From contig JASHPJ010000087.1 of the NCBI GenBank assembly GCA_030038195.1, positions 31,857-95,856 of the forward strand: DNA of 64,000 bases. Direction: 5' to 3'. Below the pieces are notes generated by a model. It was not told the DNA's origin. It searched no databases and saw nothing but the letters and a program-made list of their open reading frames with translations. Of the stretch, positions 36,003-44,147 are shown piece after piece. Both the position numbers and the translations under genes were made by a program. Source of the DNA: Acidobacteriaceae bacterium (GTDB lineage: Bacteria > Acidobacteriota > Terriglobia > Terriglobales > Acidobacteriaceae). The number at the start of each line of letters is the position of its first letter. Position 1 is the first letter of the stretch.

Positions 36003-37163
36003 ATGAGCAAAGAGCTGAATTCCCTGCTGCCGCGTGGCATTGCCGCTGACGGCGATGCCGCCAGTGCGTTGGCGCAGCGCACGCACGCCGAGCCGCCGCA
36101 CGCGTACCGCACGCCGTTTGCGCGCGACGCGGCGCGGATTCTGCACGCGCGCGCCTTCCGGCGGCTGGCGGGCAAGACGCAGGTGTTTACCCGCCTGCCC
36201 GGCGACCCGCTCAGCGACCACTTCCGCAGCCGATTGACGCACACGCTGGAGGTGACGCAGATCTCGCGCACCCTGGCCGGCGCGCTGGGCCTGAATACGG
36301 AACTGACCGAGGCGCTGGCGCTGGTCCATGACATCGGCCATCCCCCGTTTGGCCACGCAGGCGAGAAAGCGCTGGACCAGGCGCTTGCCGCGCACGGTCA
36401 GCGCTTTGACCACAACCTGCACGCGCTGCGCATCGTCACCTGGTTTGAAGAGCGTTACCCGGCCTTTCGCGGGCTGAATCTGACGCTGGGTGTGCGCGAG
36501 GGGATCATCAAGCACTCGCGGGATTACGCGGCAGCCGAGCATCCGGAGCTGAGCGAGTATTTCCTCGATATGTTCCCGCCGCTGGAGGCGCAACTAATCG
36601 ACCTGGCCGACGAAATTGCGTATCTCACGGCCGATCTCGACGACGGATTGGACTCGGGCATTCTCACCGTGGAGCAGGTGCGCGAAAGTGTGCCGCTGTT
36701 TCGCGGCTTCCACGATGCGGCGTGGCGCGCCTACCCGGCCGCAGCGCCGCGGCTGGCAGTGTATGACGCGCTACGGCACATGCTGAATGCGTTCGTATCG
36801 GATCTGCTGGCCGAAGTGCGCCGGCGCGTAAGCGCGCTAGGCGCAACCACGCTTGAAGAGGTTCGCCGTGCGCCCGAACGACTGACAGCTTTGAGCGCGG
36901 AAACCGAAGCCGCTCGCAGGACGGCCAAGCAATTCCTCTACGACAACTTTTACAGCTCGCCAGGCATGGAAGAAGTGCACCGGCATGCGGCGCAGGTAGT
37001 ACGGGATCTCTTTACAGCGCTGCTGGCAGAGCCGGCGCTGATGCCCGAAGATCACCAGGCGCAGATCGAGAGCCAGGGGCTGGCGCGCACGGTCACCGAT
37101 TACATTGCGGGGATGACAGACGTGTTCATCGAGCAAATGTGGGCGCGGATTGCACGGGGCTGA
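36003..37163 (+). CDS. dgt: Deoxyguanosinetriphosphate triphosphohydrolase
   Basis: 386 residues of the HD-domain dGTPase family. Metal-binding HD residues appear in RSRLTHTLEVTQISRTLA, LVHDIGHPPFGHAGEKAL (His-Asp pair) and LIDLADEIAYLTADLDDG. RLAGKTQVF near the N-terminus is also conserved. It hydrolyses dGTP (or other dNTPs) to the nucleoside and triphosphate. Alone on the plus strand; convergent with the small ORF and the Asd-like gene. Confidence 0.93.
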   Translation: MSKELNSLLPRGIAADGDAASALAQRTHAEPPHAYRTPFARDAARILHARAFRRLAGKTQVFTRLPGDPLSDHFRSRLTHTLEVTQISRTLAGALGLNTELTEALALVHDIGHPPFGHAGEKALDQALAAHGQRFDHNLHALRIVTWFEERYPAFRGLNLTLGVREGIIKHSRDYAAAEHPELSEYFLDMFPPLEAQLIDLADEIAYLTADLDDGLDSGILTVEQVRESVPLFRGFHDAAWRAYPAAAPRLAVYDALRHMLNAFVSDLLAEVRRRVSALGATTLEEVRRAPERLTALSAETEAARRTAKQFLYDNFYSSPGMEEVHRHAAQVVRDLFTALLAEPALMPEDHQAQIESQGLARTVTDYIAGMTDVFIEQMWARIARG

Positions 37164-37166
37164 AAT

Positions 37167-37316
37167 CTACCAGCCCACTTCGCGTAGTTCGTGCGCACGC
37201 TCTGCGCGACGCTCCTCAAGCAGAAGGTCGCATCCCGAAGATTCGCCCCCCGGGGGCTTATTCTTCTCGGCGGCGAGACGAAGCTTGGCCCGCAGAGATT
37301 CCAATCGAAAATACAT
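37167..37316 (-). CDS. Possible 49-residue small protein
   Basis: Open frame MYFRLESLRAKLRLAAEKNK ... ELREVGW with stop TAG at 37167. Strongly charged and helical, starting 29 bp downstream of the Asd-like gene on the same strand and ending 3 bp from the dgt stop. Its exact fit between two genes and its composition support it, but there is only a weak ribosome site and I do not recognise a family. Confidence 0.4.
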   Translation of the reverse strand: MYFRLESLRAKLRLAAEKNKPPGGESSGCDLLLEERRAERAHELREVGW

Positions 37317-37345
37317 CTTTGTAACCGATCGGCAATCCCTTGCTC

Positions 37346-38368
37346 CTATTGCACGGTTCCCTTGGGCCGCAGGCGGCGCATGTCGAGGGCGCAGGCCACG
37401 GCGTTCTGTGCGTTCAGACGGAGATTGTCAGACGCGGCCCACAGCCAGAGCCGCGTAACCGCCGTGCCGCGCGCGGGTTTCTCGGTGCGCAGCCGAACGA
37501 GCACGTCGCTCTGCCCGGTAGCGGACAGGTTCGAAGGCGAATCGGTGTCTTCAAGCACCAGGTCGATGTGCTCACCGCTCAAAGCCTCTTCGAGCAATGG
37601 AGTCTCGACGGGCCGCTCCAGCTCCACGGCGATAGAGAAGGCGTGGCCGTGAAAGACGGGCGCATGGATGACCTGAAGCGCCAGTCCGGGCAGACGGCTG
37701 GCTCCGATGGCGCCGTAATGCCGGCGAATGCGGGTCTCCGCGCTGTTGAGGTTGACTGCAGCCGACTCGCCCAGGCCGCTGAGCAGGTTGTAGGCAGCCT
37801 GGGCGTCGTAGATGGCGCGTGGCAGGCCCTGGAAACTGAGCAGGCTCACGGTCTGCTGGTGCAGCTCGTCCATAGCGGCGCGGCCGAACTCGCTGGCCGG
37901 CTCAAGCACCGTGGCGGCAATGGAGCGGACAGGCGCGGCAAGCTGCAGGCGATCCATAAGCAGCCCGATCGCAATGGCGGCCGGGTGCGCGGGCACAACC
38001 GCAGGCGTAAAGAGATCTGCTGATCCCACATCGGCGCCGAGCCACGGCGCGCGCACCAGTACGCCGGGCTCCTGGTCAAGCGCGCCGGAGAGATCGAAGA
38101 CCGAAGAACCGGCACGGAGAGCCTGGCTCCAGTGCGTGCGGGTAAGGTGTTCCGTGCCACAGAAGAAGGTGAAATCGGCGTGGTCGAATGCGTCTGCGCT
38201 GATGGCCTGGATGAACGTGATCTCGTCGCCAACCTGGTCAAGCTGGCCTTGCGCGTCCTCCTCGTCGAGCAGCACAAAGTTGGCCCCGGCCAGCGGCGAG
38301 TCGGAGAGAACGTCTTTAAGCTCCCGGCCCAGGAGAGTAGAGGCTCCGGCGATGGCGATCTTGTACAC
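37346..38368 (-). CDS. USG-1/aspartate-semialdehyde-dehydrogenase-like protein lacking catalytic Cys
   Basis: 340 residues. NAD(P)-binding Rossmann start YKIAIAGASTLLGRELKDVL and the overall layout of aspartate-semialdehyde dehydrogenase, including VFHGHAFSIAVELERP, which holds the active-site His. At the catalytic position, where true enzymes have NPNCST, the sequence is VVPAHPA (residues 125-130), so the nucleophilic Cys is replaced. The later Gln/Ser-Gly segment is LEPASEFGR. This matches the USG-1-type paralogue, whose role is unknown; a real asd should be elsewhere in the genome. Confidence 0.75.
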   Translation of the reverse strand: MYKIAIAGASTLLGRELKDVLSDSPLAGANFVLLDEEDAQGQLDQVGDEITFIQAISADAFDHADFTFFCGTEHLTRTHWSQALRAGSSVFDLSGALDQEPGVLVRAPWLGADVGSADLFTPAVVPAHPAAIAIGLLMDRLQLAAPVRSIAATVLEPASEFGRAAMDELHQQTVSLLSFQGLPRAIYDAQAAYNLLSGLGESAAVNLNSAETRIRRHYGAIGASRLPGLALQVIHAPVFHGHAFSIAVELERPVETPLLEEALSGEHIDLVLEDTDSPSNLSATGQSDVLVRLRTEKPARGTAVTRLWLWAASDNLRLNAQNAVACALDMRRLRPKGTVQ

Positions 38369-38390
38369 GAGAATCCTTCAAAAGACAGCG

Positions 38391-38430
38391 AGTTAGCAGG
38401 TTAGCAAATTAGCGGGTCAGCAAATTGGCT
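38391..38430. repeat. Octamer degenerate tandem repeat
   Basis: Consecutive 8-bp units GAGTTAGC, AGGTTAGC, AAATTAGC, GGGTCAGC, AAATTGGC. Intergenic, between pssA and the Asd-like gene. Confidence 0.6.
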
Positions 38431-38459
38431 GACTCCCGTGCGTTGGCGTGCGGAGGAAG

Positions 38460-39371
38460 CTAATCAGAAAATCTCGGGCCAAGCTGGTCGGGCTCGGCGG
38501 GGTGGTCCGGCAGAGATTCGCGGTTGGGTCTTCGCCGGCGCCGGCGCGACCACCCGTAGGCGGCGCGGGCCCAGATGCCGGAGAACATGTAAGCCAGCGC
38601 GACCAGGAAGAGCATCACGTTGGAGTAGCGCAGCATGATGTAAATCACCACCGCCAGAAGAACCAGCAACTGGAAGGGATGCTGGCGGGAGAGATTGATC
38701 TCCTTGGCTGACCAGAAGCGCCAGGTGCTGACCATGAGGAAGCCGGCCAGTCCCACGAGGGCGAGCCAGAGAATAGCGACCCACCAGGCAGTGACCGGAT
38801 AAGCGTAAAAGAAGTGGACGGTGGCGGCCAGCAGTCCGGCAGCGGCCGGAATGGGCATGCCTACGAAGTATTTGCGGCCCGGCCGGCCGGGATTGCGCGG
38901 CTGCGGATCGTGGCTGATGTTAAAGCGGGCCAGACGCGAGGCCCCGCAGAGCAGAAACAGGAAACAGATGAAGGCGCCGGCCTGGATAAGATGCTGCCGC
39001 AACTGCGGGTTGACCGAGTCGGGCAGAAAATGAAATCCCCATACGAAAGCCAGCAGACTGGGAGCCAAGCCGAAGGTGATCACGTCTGCCAGCGAATCGA
39101 GCTCGCGGCCAAAGTCACTGCAGGTATTCGTCATACGGGCAATGCGGCCGTCGAGCGCGTCAAACGGAATGGCGAAGAGGATGGCGATGGCCGCCCAGTC
39201 GAGGTGGGTGTGCGCTTCGCCGTTGCTGCCGATGGCGGCGATGGTCTGGGTAATGGAGTAGTAGCCGGCTCCGATGTTGCCCGCGGTAAACAGCGAGGGC
39301 AGCAGAAACATGCCGCGGCGCAGGCGCGCCTGGTTCCTTGCCCTGGCCTGGACCTGGTCCTCGTAGCTCAC
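38460..39371 (-). CDS. pssA: CDP-diacylglycerol-serine O-phosphatidyltransferase
   Basis: 303 residues; membrane enzyme making phosphatidylserine. CDP-alcohol phosphotransferase motif in PFDALDGRIARMTNTCSDFG followed by RELDSLADVITFG (D-G-x2-A-R-x8-G-x3-D-x3-D), with about eight membrane helices, N-terminal LLPSLFTAGNIGAG typical of this branch, and a basic C-terminal tail. GTG start with AGGGAG 7 nt upstream. The product is used by the decarboxylase encoded 11 bp upstream in the same operon. Confidence 0.93.
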   Translation of the reverse strand: MSYEDQVQARARNQARLRRGMFLLPSLFTAGNIGAGYYSITQTIAAIGSNGEAHTHLDWAAIAILFAIPFDALDGRIARMTNTCSDFGRELDSLADVITFGLAPSLLAFVWGFHFLPDSVNPQLRQHLIQAGAFICFLFLLCGASRLARFNISHDPQPRNPGRPGRKYFVGMPIPAAAGLLAATVHFFYAYPVTAWWVAILWLALVGLAGFLMVSTWRFWSAKEINLSRQHPFQLLVLLAVVIYIMLRYSNVMLFLVALAYMFSGIWARAAYGWSRRRRRRPNRESLPDHPAEPDQLGPRFSD

Positions 39372-39382
39372 GCGCGGTCTCC

Positions 39383-40009
39383 CTATGGCACGGCGGCCAG
39401 AATGCTCTCGCCGCCCTTTACCCGCTGGCCCACTTGCACGCGCAACTCGGCGGCGGCGGGCACAATAATGTCGACGCGCGAGCCAAACTTGATGAGCCCC
39501 ACGCGCTGCCCGCGCGTCACGGCCTGGCCCTCGCCGAAGTTGAAAACAATGCGCCGCGCCAGCAGGCCGGCGATCTGCTTGAAGGTAACCTCGATTCCCG
39601 CGTCGGGTCCCTCGCCGCGCACCGTCACGATGTTCTGCTCGTTGTGCTCGGCCGAGTCAGGATTCATGGCATTGAGGTATTTGCCGGCCTTGTACCGCAC
39701 CTTACTGAGGATGCCGCCGATGGGTGCGCGGTTGACGTGCACATCGAAGACGCTCAAAAAGATGCTGATGCGCTGGCGGGGGCCGTCGGGAGTGGCGATC
39801 AAGGTTGCCTCGGTCACCCGGCCGTCGCCGGGAGAAACGATGAAACCATCGCCGGAGGGGATAGCGCGATGCGGATCGCGGAAAAACCAGAGAAAGAAGC
39901 CAGCCAGAAGAACGGGCGCCACCGCCCACCGCCAACTGCCCGTAAGCCAGACCAGAGCCGCTGCGACAGCCAGCAGACTGAAACCGTAAATGTAACCGTC
40001 ACGAACCAT
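39383..40009 (-). CDS. psd: Phosphatidylserine decarboxylase
   Basis: 208 residues, the short archaeal/acidobacterial-type proenzyme. Two N-terminal membrane helices, then [27 protein letters not shown] and the autocleavage site FGSR near residue 180; cleavage before Ser forms the pyruvoyl group. It converts phosphatidylserine to phosphatidylethanolamine. ATG at 40009 chosen; an in-frame TTG three codons upstream is possible. TATAAT lies 11 bp upstream. Confidence 0.92.
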   Translation of the reverse strand: MVRDGYIYGFSLLAVAAALVWLTGSWRWAVAPVLLAGFFLWFFRDPHRAIPSGDGFIVSPGDGRVTEATLIATPDGPRQRISIFLSVFDVHVNRAPIGGILSKVRYKAGKYLNAMNPDSAEHNEQNIVTVRGEGPDAGIEVTFKQIAGLLARRIVFNFGEGQAVTRGQRVGLIKFGSRVDIIVPAAAELRVQVGQRVKGGESILAAVP

Positions 40010-40020
40010 CGTCCCCAACG

Positions 40021-40026
40021 ATTATA
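40021..40026 (-). promoter_or_regulatory. -10 element of the psd-pssA operon
   Basis: Perfect TATAAT on the minus strand 11 bp before the psd ATG. No good -35 at 16-18 bp. The resulting leader would be only a few nucleotides. Confidence 0.45.
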
Positions 40027-40125
40027 CGGTTATCCGTGTCTGACGAGGCTGACACAAATGCACTCTGCCCGGCTCAAAGGACCCTGGGCCTGCCGTTCAA
40101 CCTGGCTGCTTCCGCGCCGAAAGCC

Positions 40126-40335
40126 CTATGCTATGGCCGGCATCCGACGTTCAAGCGCATAGATAAGATCTTTCGCGTGCAGTTTAAGTTTTTTCAACCG
40201 CACTTCTTCCAACTGTTCGTCTGTGCTGAGATAGGGTTTCTGAAGCAACTCTTCCAACCGCTGAGCGTAGCGTTGATGTTCGGCGTGCAGGCGATCGATT
40301 TCTTCGCTCAGCGTGGCTTCCTTTACTTCATCCAT
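40126..40335 (-). CDS. DUF465/YdcH family small protein
   Basis: 69 residues, MDEVKEATLSEEIDRLHAEH, two antiparallel helices with the family's DRLHxEH start and LKKLKLHAKDLIYAL end. Function unknown in all bacteria. GGAGG 6-10 nt before ATG 40335 decides the start; the longer frame upstream has no homology. Confidence 0.85.
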   Translation of the reverse strand: MDEVKEATLSEEIDRLHAEHQRYAQRLEELLQKPYLSTDEQLEEVRLKKLKLHAKDLIYALERRMPAIA

Positions 40336-40405
40336 CAAGCACCTCCGGTACGGCGAACTCATTCCAGCGGACGAATGGATCCAGCCGCATGTTGCAGAAC
40401 ATCTA

Positions 40406-40435
40406 CATATAGCTCCGCTGCGGGTTGGTCGGCAA
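40406..40435 (-). promoter_or_regulatory. Candidate promoter of the DUF465 gene
   Basis: Minus strand: TTGCCG (40435-40430), 18-bp spacer, TATATG (40411-40406), about 70 bp upstream of the ATG. Moderate match. The rest of 40336-40557 holds nothing recognisable. Confidence 0.35.
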
Positions 40436-40557
40436 GCGGGAAAACGCCAAAAGGAACACTTTACTGTGAATATCAGGAAAGGAACAGGGGGTTGGGTGAC
40501 TGGAATCACAGCAACGGGCTGACGGAGGGGCGGGACTGAGCGGCAGAGAGCCCTGTC

Positions 40558-41034
40558 TTATTCGATCTGCAGGCTCATAAGGATTGCATCTTCTTCAGGA
40601 TCAATATAGTAGCACGGGCGAACTCCAGTCTGCTTGAAGTTTTCCGACGCGTAGAATCGGATGGCTGCCAGGTTCGAGGCGCGGACTTCCAGATGAAGCA
40701 CGTTTACACCGGCAGGTTTGAGCTCATGAACAAGCGCGGCGAGCAGGCAGGCGCCGATTCCCTGTCGCCGGCGTTCGGGAGCGACGGCTATGGTTTCCAG
40801 TTCGGCTTCGGGGACGACCAGGCTGGCAATGATAAAGCCGACGACTTTCCTGCTTCGGGTATCGTACGCAATGAGTGCGATACGCGGGATGGAAGAGTTG
40901 GCGCGCAGCACTTCGTCGTAGCGCGCACGGGACCAGTGCGGGGCTTCGACGGGGATCGCAGCGATGCTGATGATTGCGTCAAGGTCAGACGCATCGGCGG
41001 GTCTGATTCCGATCCTGCCCAGGTCGAAGCTCAT
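40558..41034 (-). CDS. rimI: Ribosomal-protein-alanine N-acetyltransferase-like GNAT
   Basis: 158 residues. GNAT core with VVPEAELETIAVAPERRRQG and IGACLLAALVHEL (acetyl-CoA site) and LEVRASNLAAIRFYASENF, as in RimI. It acetylates the N-terminus of ribosomal protein S18 in E. coli. Overlaps the tsaB stop by 4 bp (ATGA); the tsaB-rimI pairing is common and supports the name. Confidence 0.85.
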   Translation of the reverse strand: MSFDLGRIGIRPADASDLDAIISIAAIPVEAPHWSRARYDEVLRANSSIPRIALIAYDTRSRKVVGFIIASLVVPEAELETIAVAPERRRQGIGACLLAALVHELKPAGVNVLHLEVRASNLAAIRFYASENFKQTGVRPCYYIDPEEDAILMSLQIE

Positions 41035-41717
41035 GGCGTTTGAGACTCGTTACCGAGAGGTTTGCCGAAGATTTCGGCGTCGGAGCGGCGCAGGTAGTGG
41101 CCATCGAGCTGCGCGAGATCGGCATGGACGCCGGCAACAAGGTGGGATTCTCCCAGGCGAAGCGCGTCGGCAGCGGTGGGCGGGGTGGCTTTTACGTTTT
41201 GCGTCTTCGGCCACGCAATGCTGAACATCTTCGCTGCGGCCTCGTCGCAGACGGCGATGCGGAGCGGTGGCTGCATGGCGGCAAGCTCGGGAGGACCGGC
41301 AAGCAGTTCCACGGGATCGCTGCCGGCGCATTCCAGGCGCAGGAACAGTTCGCCGCGGTGTGCATCGAGCGCGGAGGAAGGCACGCCGGCTTTGCGGGCA
41401 AGAACCAGCAAGCGAGAGAGCGCAACTACAGGCGTATCGTGGGCGCTGGCAAGGCCTTTGACGGCGCTCAGGCCGACGCGGACGCCGGTAAAGCTTCCAG
41501 GGCCGCTGATGGCAACGATGCCGCCAAGGTCGCGGAGACCGATTTTTGCGGCCGCAAGCAGGTCGCGAACGGCAGCGACGAGTGTGGCCGAGTAGGTGCG
41601 GCCCTCAAGCTCAGCTTGGCCGAGGACTTCGAGGTCCCGACCGGCCACGCGGCCCAGGGCTACCGAGCCGGAAGGACCGCAGGTGTCAATCGCCAGGATG
41701 GGCGCGCCGTGCTGCAT
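41031..41717 (-). CDS. tsaB: tRNA threonylcarbamoyladenosine synthesis protein TsaB
   Basis: 228 residues of the ASKHA fold: N-terminal PILAIDTCGPSGSVAL, SATLVAAVRDLL and the motif GIVAISGPGSFTGVRVGLSAVKGLA. Partner of TsaD, TsaE and TsaC in making t6A at tRNA position 37; TsaB itself lacks catalytic residues. Followed directly by rimI. TsaE is encoded at 51813-52286. Confidence 0.94.
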   Translation of the reverse strand: MQHGAPILAIDTCGPSGSVALGRVAGRDLEVLGQAELEGRTYSATLVAAVRDLLAAAKIGLRDLGGIVAISGPGSFTGVRVGLSAVKGLASAHDTPVVALSRLLVLARKAGVPSSALDAHRGELFLRLECAGSDPVELLAGPPELAAMQPPLRIAVCDEAAAKMFSIAWPKTQNVKATPPTAADALRLGESHLVAGVHADLAQLDGHYLRRSDAEIFGKPLGNESQTP

Positions 41718-41726
41718 GACAGCCCG

Positions 41727-42875
41727 TCAGACTGTGGCCAGGGCCTGGTCGAGGTCGGCGATGATATCTTCCTTGTCCTCGATGCCGATGGAAAGCCGGA
41801 TGCGGCCTTCGTTGATGCCCATGGAGGCGCGGATCTCTTCGCTGACCGAGCCGTGGGTGGTCGTGGCCGAGTGAGACGCGAGCGACTCGACCCCGCCCAG
41901 CGACTCGGCGTTGAGGAAGATCTTCAGCGCGCCCAGGAACCGCGCCGCTTCGTCGCGGGACTTGAGCTCGAAGCTCATCATGGAGCCAAAGCCCTTCTGC
42001 TGCTTTACCGCCAGATCGTACTGCGGATGGCTTTTAAGCCCCGGATAAGCGAGCCGGCTTACCTTGGGGTGGGTGGAGAGAAATTCGGCGACCGCATGGC
42101 CGTTTTCTTCGTGCTGTTGCACGCGCAGCGGTAGTGTCTTGATGCCGCGCAGGACAAGGAAGCACTCAAAGGGCGACATGACAGCGCCGGCGGCCTTCTG
42201 CACCAGCAGAAAACGCTCCTTGTGCTCGGCCGTGGAGCCGATCAGCGCGCCGCCCAGGCCGTCGGAGTGGCCGTTGAGGTACTTGGTGGTCGAGTGCATC
42301 ACGATGTCCGCGCCGAGCACGAGCGGGTTCTGCAGCACGGGCGAAAGAAATGTGTTGTCAACGCTGACCTCCGCCCCGTGCGCGTGCGCAATGCGGCTCA
42401 CCGCAGCGATGTCGGTAAGCACCATGAGCGGATTGCTCGGCGTCTCAATGTGCACGAGCCTGGTATTGGGGCGCATGGCGGCTTCCACGGTGGTCAGGTC
42501 GCTGGTATCGACGTACTCGATCTCGATGCCGTAGCCGCTGACAATCTGGTCAAAGAGGCGGACGGTGCCGGCGTAAACGTCGCGGGAACAGACAAGGTGG
42601 TCGCCCGCGTGGAGCGGGGCCACCAGCGCGGAGATGGCCGCCATGCCGGTGGTAAACGCGTGACCGCTGACGCCGCCCTCCAGAGCGGCAAGCGCGTATT
42701 CAAGGCGGTCGCGGGTAGGGTTGCCGGCGCGCGAGTAGTCCCAGCCGCGGTCAGTCCCGATGCCGGTAAGCTCAAAGGTCGAAGAAAGATAGACGGGCAC
42801 ATTGACGGCGCCGGTGAGCGGATCGGGGTGCTGGCCGGCGTGTACGGCAAGGGTCGAGTACTTGTATTCGGACAT
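41727..42875 (-). CDS. Cystathionine gamma-synthase/lyase family PLP enzyme
   Basis: 382 residues. Conserved YSRAGNPTRDRLEYALAALE, FTTGMAAISA, ETPSNPLM, SVDNTFLSP, and the PLP lysine in VMHSTTKYLNGHSD, then FLVLRGIKTLPLRV and RLSIGIEDKEDIIADL. It works in transsulfuration with cystathionine; synthase (metB) and lyase (metC/mccB) cannot be told apart by eye. Ends 9 bp upstream of tsaB on the same strand. No gene seen in 42876-43004. Confidence 0.93.
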   Translation of the reverse strand: MSEYKYSTLAVHAGQHPDPLTGAVNVPVYLSSTFELTGIGTDRGWDYSRAGNPTRDRLEYALAALEGGVSGHAFTTGMAAISALVAPLHAGDHLVCSRDVYAGTVRLFDQIVSGYGIEIEYVDTSDLTTVEAAMRPNTRLVHIETPSNPLMVLTDIAAVSRIAHAHGAEVSVDNTFLSPVLQNPLVLGADIVMHSTTKYLNGHSDGLGGALIGSTAEHKERFLLVQKAAGAVMSPFECFLVLRGIKTLPLRVQQHEENGHAVAEFLSTHPKVSRLAYPGLKSHPQYDLAVKQQKGFGSMMSFELKSRDEAARFLGALKIFLNAESLGGVESLASHSATTTHGSVSEEIRASMGINEGRIRLSIGIEDKEDIIADLDQALATV

Positions 42876-43004
42876 AAGTGCGATTCGCGACGGTCTCCTG
42901 ATTTTAGCTTATCGCGTGCGGACGGGAGGAAGTCTCGCTCTTTGAACGCATGGCTTCAGACGTCCGGCATCGCGGGATCGCGCGGCAGCCAGACTTGCCC
43001 GGCC

Positions 43005-44090
43005 TCAGTTCTCACCGGCTTGGGCGGACGGCTTTTCCTTGCGGGCCACGGGGAAGTAGCCGGTGCGGGTGCGGACGGTGAGCTTGCCCATGCCGGGAGC
43101 CTGGGCAATCACTTCCACGCGGCGGAAGCCGGGAACCGAGGTGGGCTTGGTAGAGCGGTAGCCAAGCGTGTACTGGCTGCGGATGTCGCGGGCCACTTCC
43201 GCCGCGATCTGGTCGATTTCTTCAATCGATTTTGGGAAAAAAGCCATGCCGCCGGTTTCAGTGGAGAGCATTTCGAGCGCGCGGCGGGCATGGCGGACCT
43301 CAGCGCGGCTCATCTCGTCGCCAAACAACAGGCCGATGGAGTAGATGACCGGGCCGGAGAGCTCCTGCACGCGCCGGATGGTCTGCTCCAGGTTGAGCGT
43401 GGAGGCGTTGTCTTCGCCGTCGGTGATCAGCACCAGGACTTGTTTGGGACGCTTGCCGTCGTTCACCAGCTTGTCAGCCGAGGCGACCACAGCGTCGTAG
43501 AGCGCCGTGCCGCCCTTCGAGTCGATGTGCGAGAGACCGTCGCGAAGCTTGCTTACATCGTTGGTAAAGTCGCAGTCGATGAAAGCCTCATCGGAAAAGT
43601 TGACGACGAAGGCTTCATCCTGTGGATTCGATGCCTCAATCAGGTCGAGCGCGGACTTGTTCACCGACGGCCGCTTGCGATACATGGATCCGGAGTTGTC
43701 GATGACCAAGCCGATGGAAACCGGGAGATCGGTGTGCTGAAAGCTGAGCAGGGTCTGCTTCACGCCGTCTTCAAGGACCTGGAAGTCGTCCCTGGTGAGG
43801 TTCTGCACGATCTGGTTGCCGCTGAGCACGGTAGCGTTGAGCACCACTTCCTCCACGTCCGTGCGCAGCACGTAGCCGCTTCCCTCTTTCGGCAGCGGAG
43901 CCTGCCCGGTTGCCGTGCCCTCCGGCGAGCGGACGGGATCGGCATCGGCAGGAAAGCCTGGCGTCTGGCTTGCCGTGGCGGGCGCAGCAGACTGCGGAGC
44001 CGCGACAATCGCCAGGGCTGGTTGAGAAGCAAAGATGAGCGCCGCTGCGGTCAACAGGGCTGCACGAAGGGCGTTATTGTAAGGGCGCAT
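43005..44090 (-). CDS. Exported VWFA-domain protein, tandem copy B
   Basis: 361 residues. Signal peptide (about 1-27), then the acidobacterial VWFA-related pattern: YVLRTDVEEVVLNATVLSG and DDFQVLEDGVKQTLLSFQ, VWFA core with intact MIDAS DNSGSM, ITDGEDN and TETGGMAFF, ending LTVRTRTGYFPVA. Metal-dependent binding of a partner is expected; partner unknown. Lies downstream of a paralogue. Start 44090 or 44108, both lacking a Shine-Dalgarno; the ancestral upstream frame would have overlapped this start, suggesting translational coupling. Confidence 0.85.
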   Translation of the reverse strand: MRPYNNALRAALLTAAALIFASQPALAIVAAPQSAAPATASQTPGFPADADPVRSPEGTATGQAPLPKEGSGYVLRTDVEEVVLNATVLSGNQIVQNLTRDDFQVLEDGVKQTLLSFQHTDLPVSIGLVIDNSGSMYRKRPSVNKSALDLIEASNPQDEAFVVNFSDEAFIDCDFTNDVSKLRDGLSHIDSKGGTALYDAVVASADKLVNDGKRPKQVLVLITDGEDNASTLNLEQTIRRVQELSGPVIYSIGLLFGDEMSRAEVRHARRALEMLSTETGGMAFFPKSIEEIDQIAAEVARDIRSQYTLGYRSTKPTSVPGFRRVEVIAQAPGMGKLTVRTRTGYFPVARKEKPSAQAGEN

Positions 44091-44147
44091 AGTAGCCGGT
44101 GCGGGCATAGACCGTGAGCGGAGGCAGTCCCGGAGGAGGATTCACCT

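Noticed and set aside
42222..44117. A 631-residue plus-strand open frame.
   Set aside because: Antisense to cystathionine gamma-synthase and VWFA copy B.
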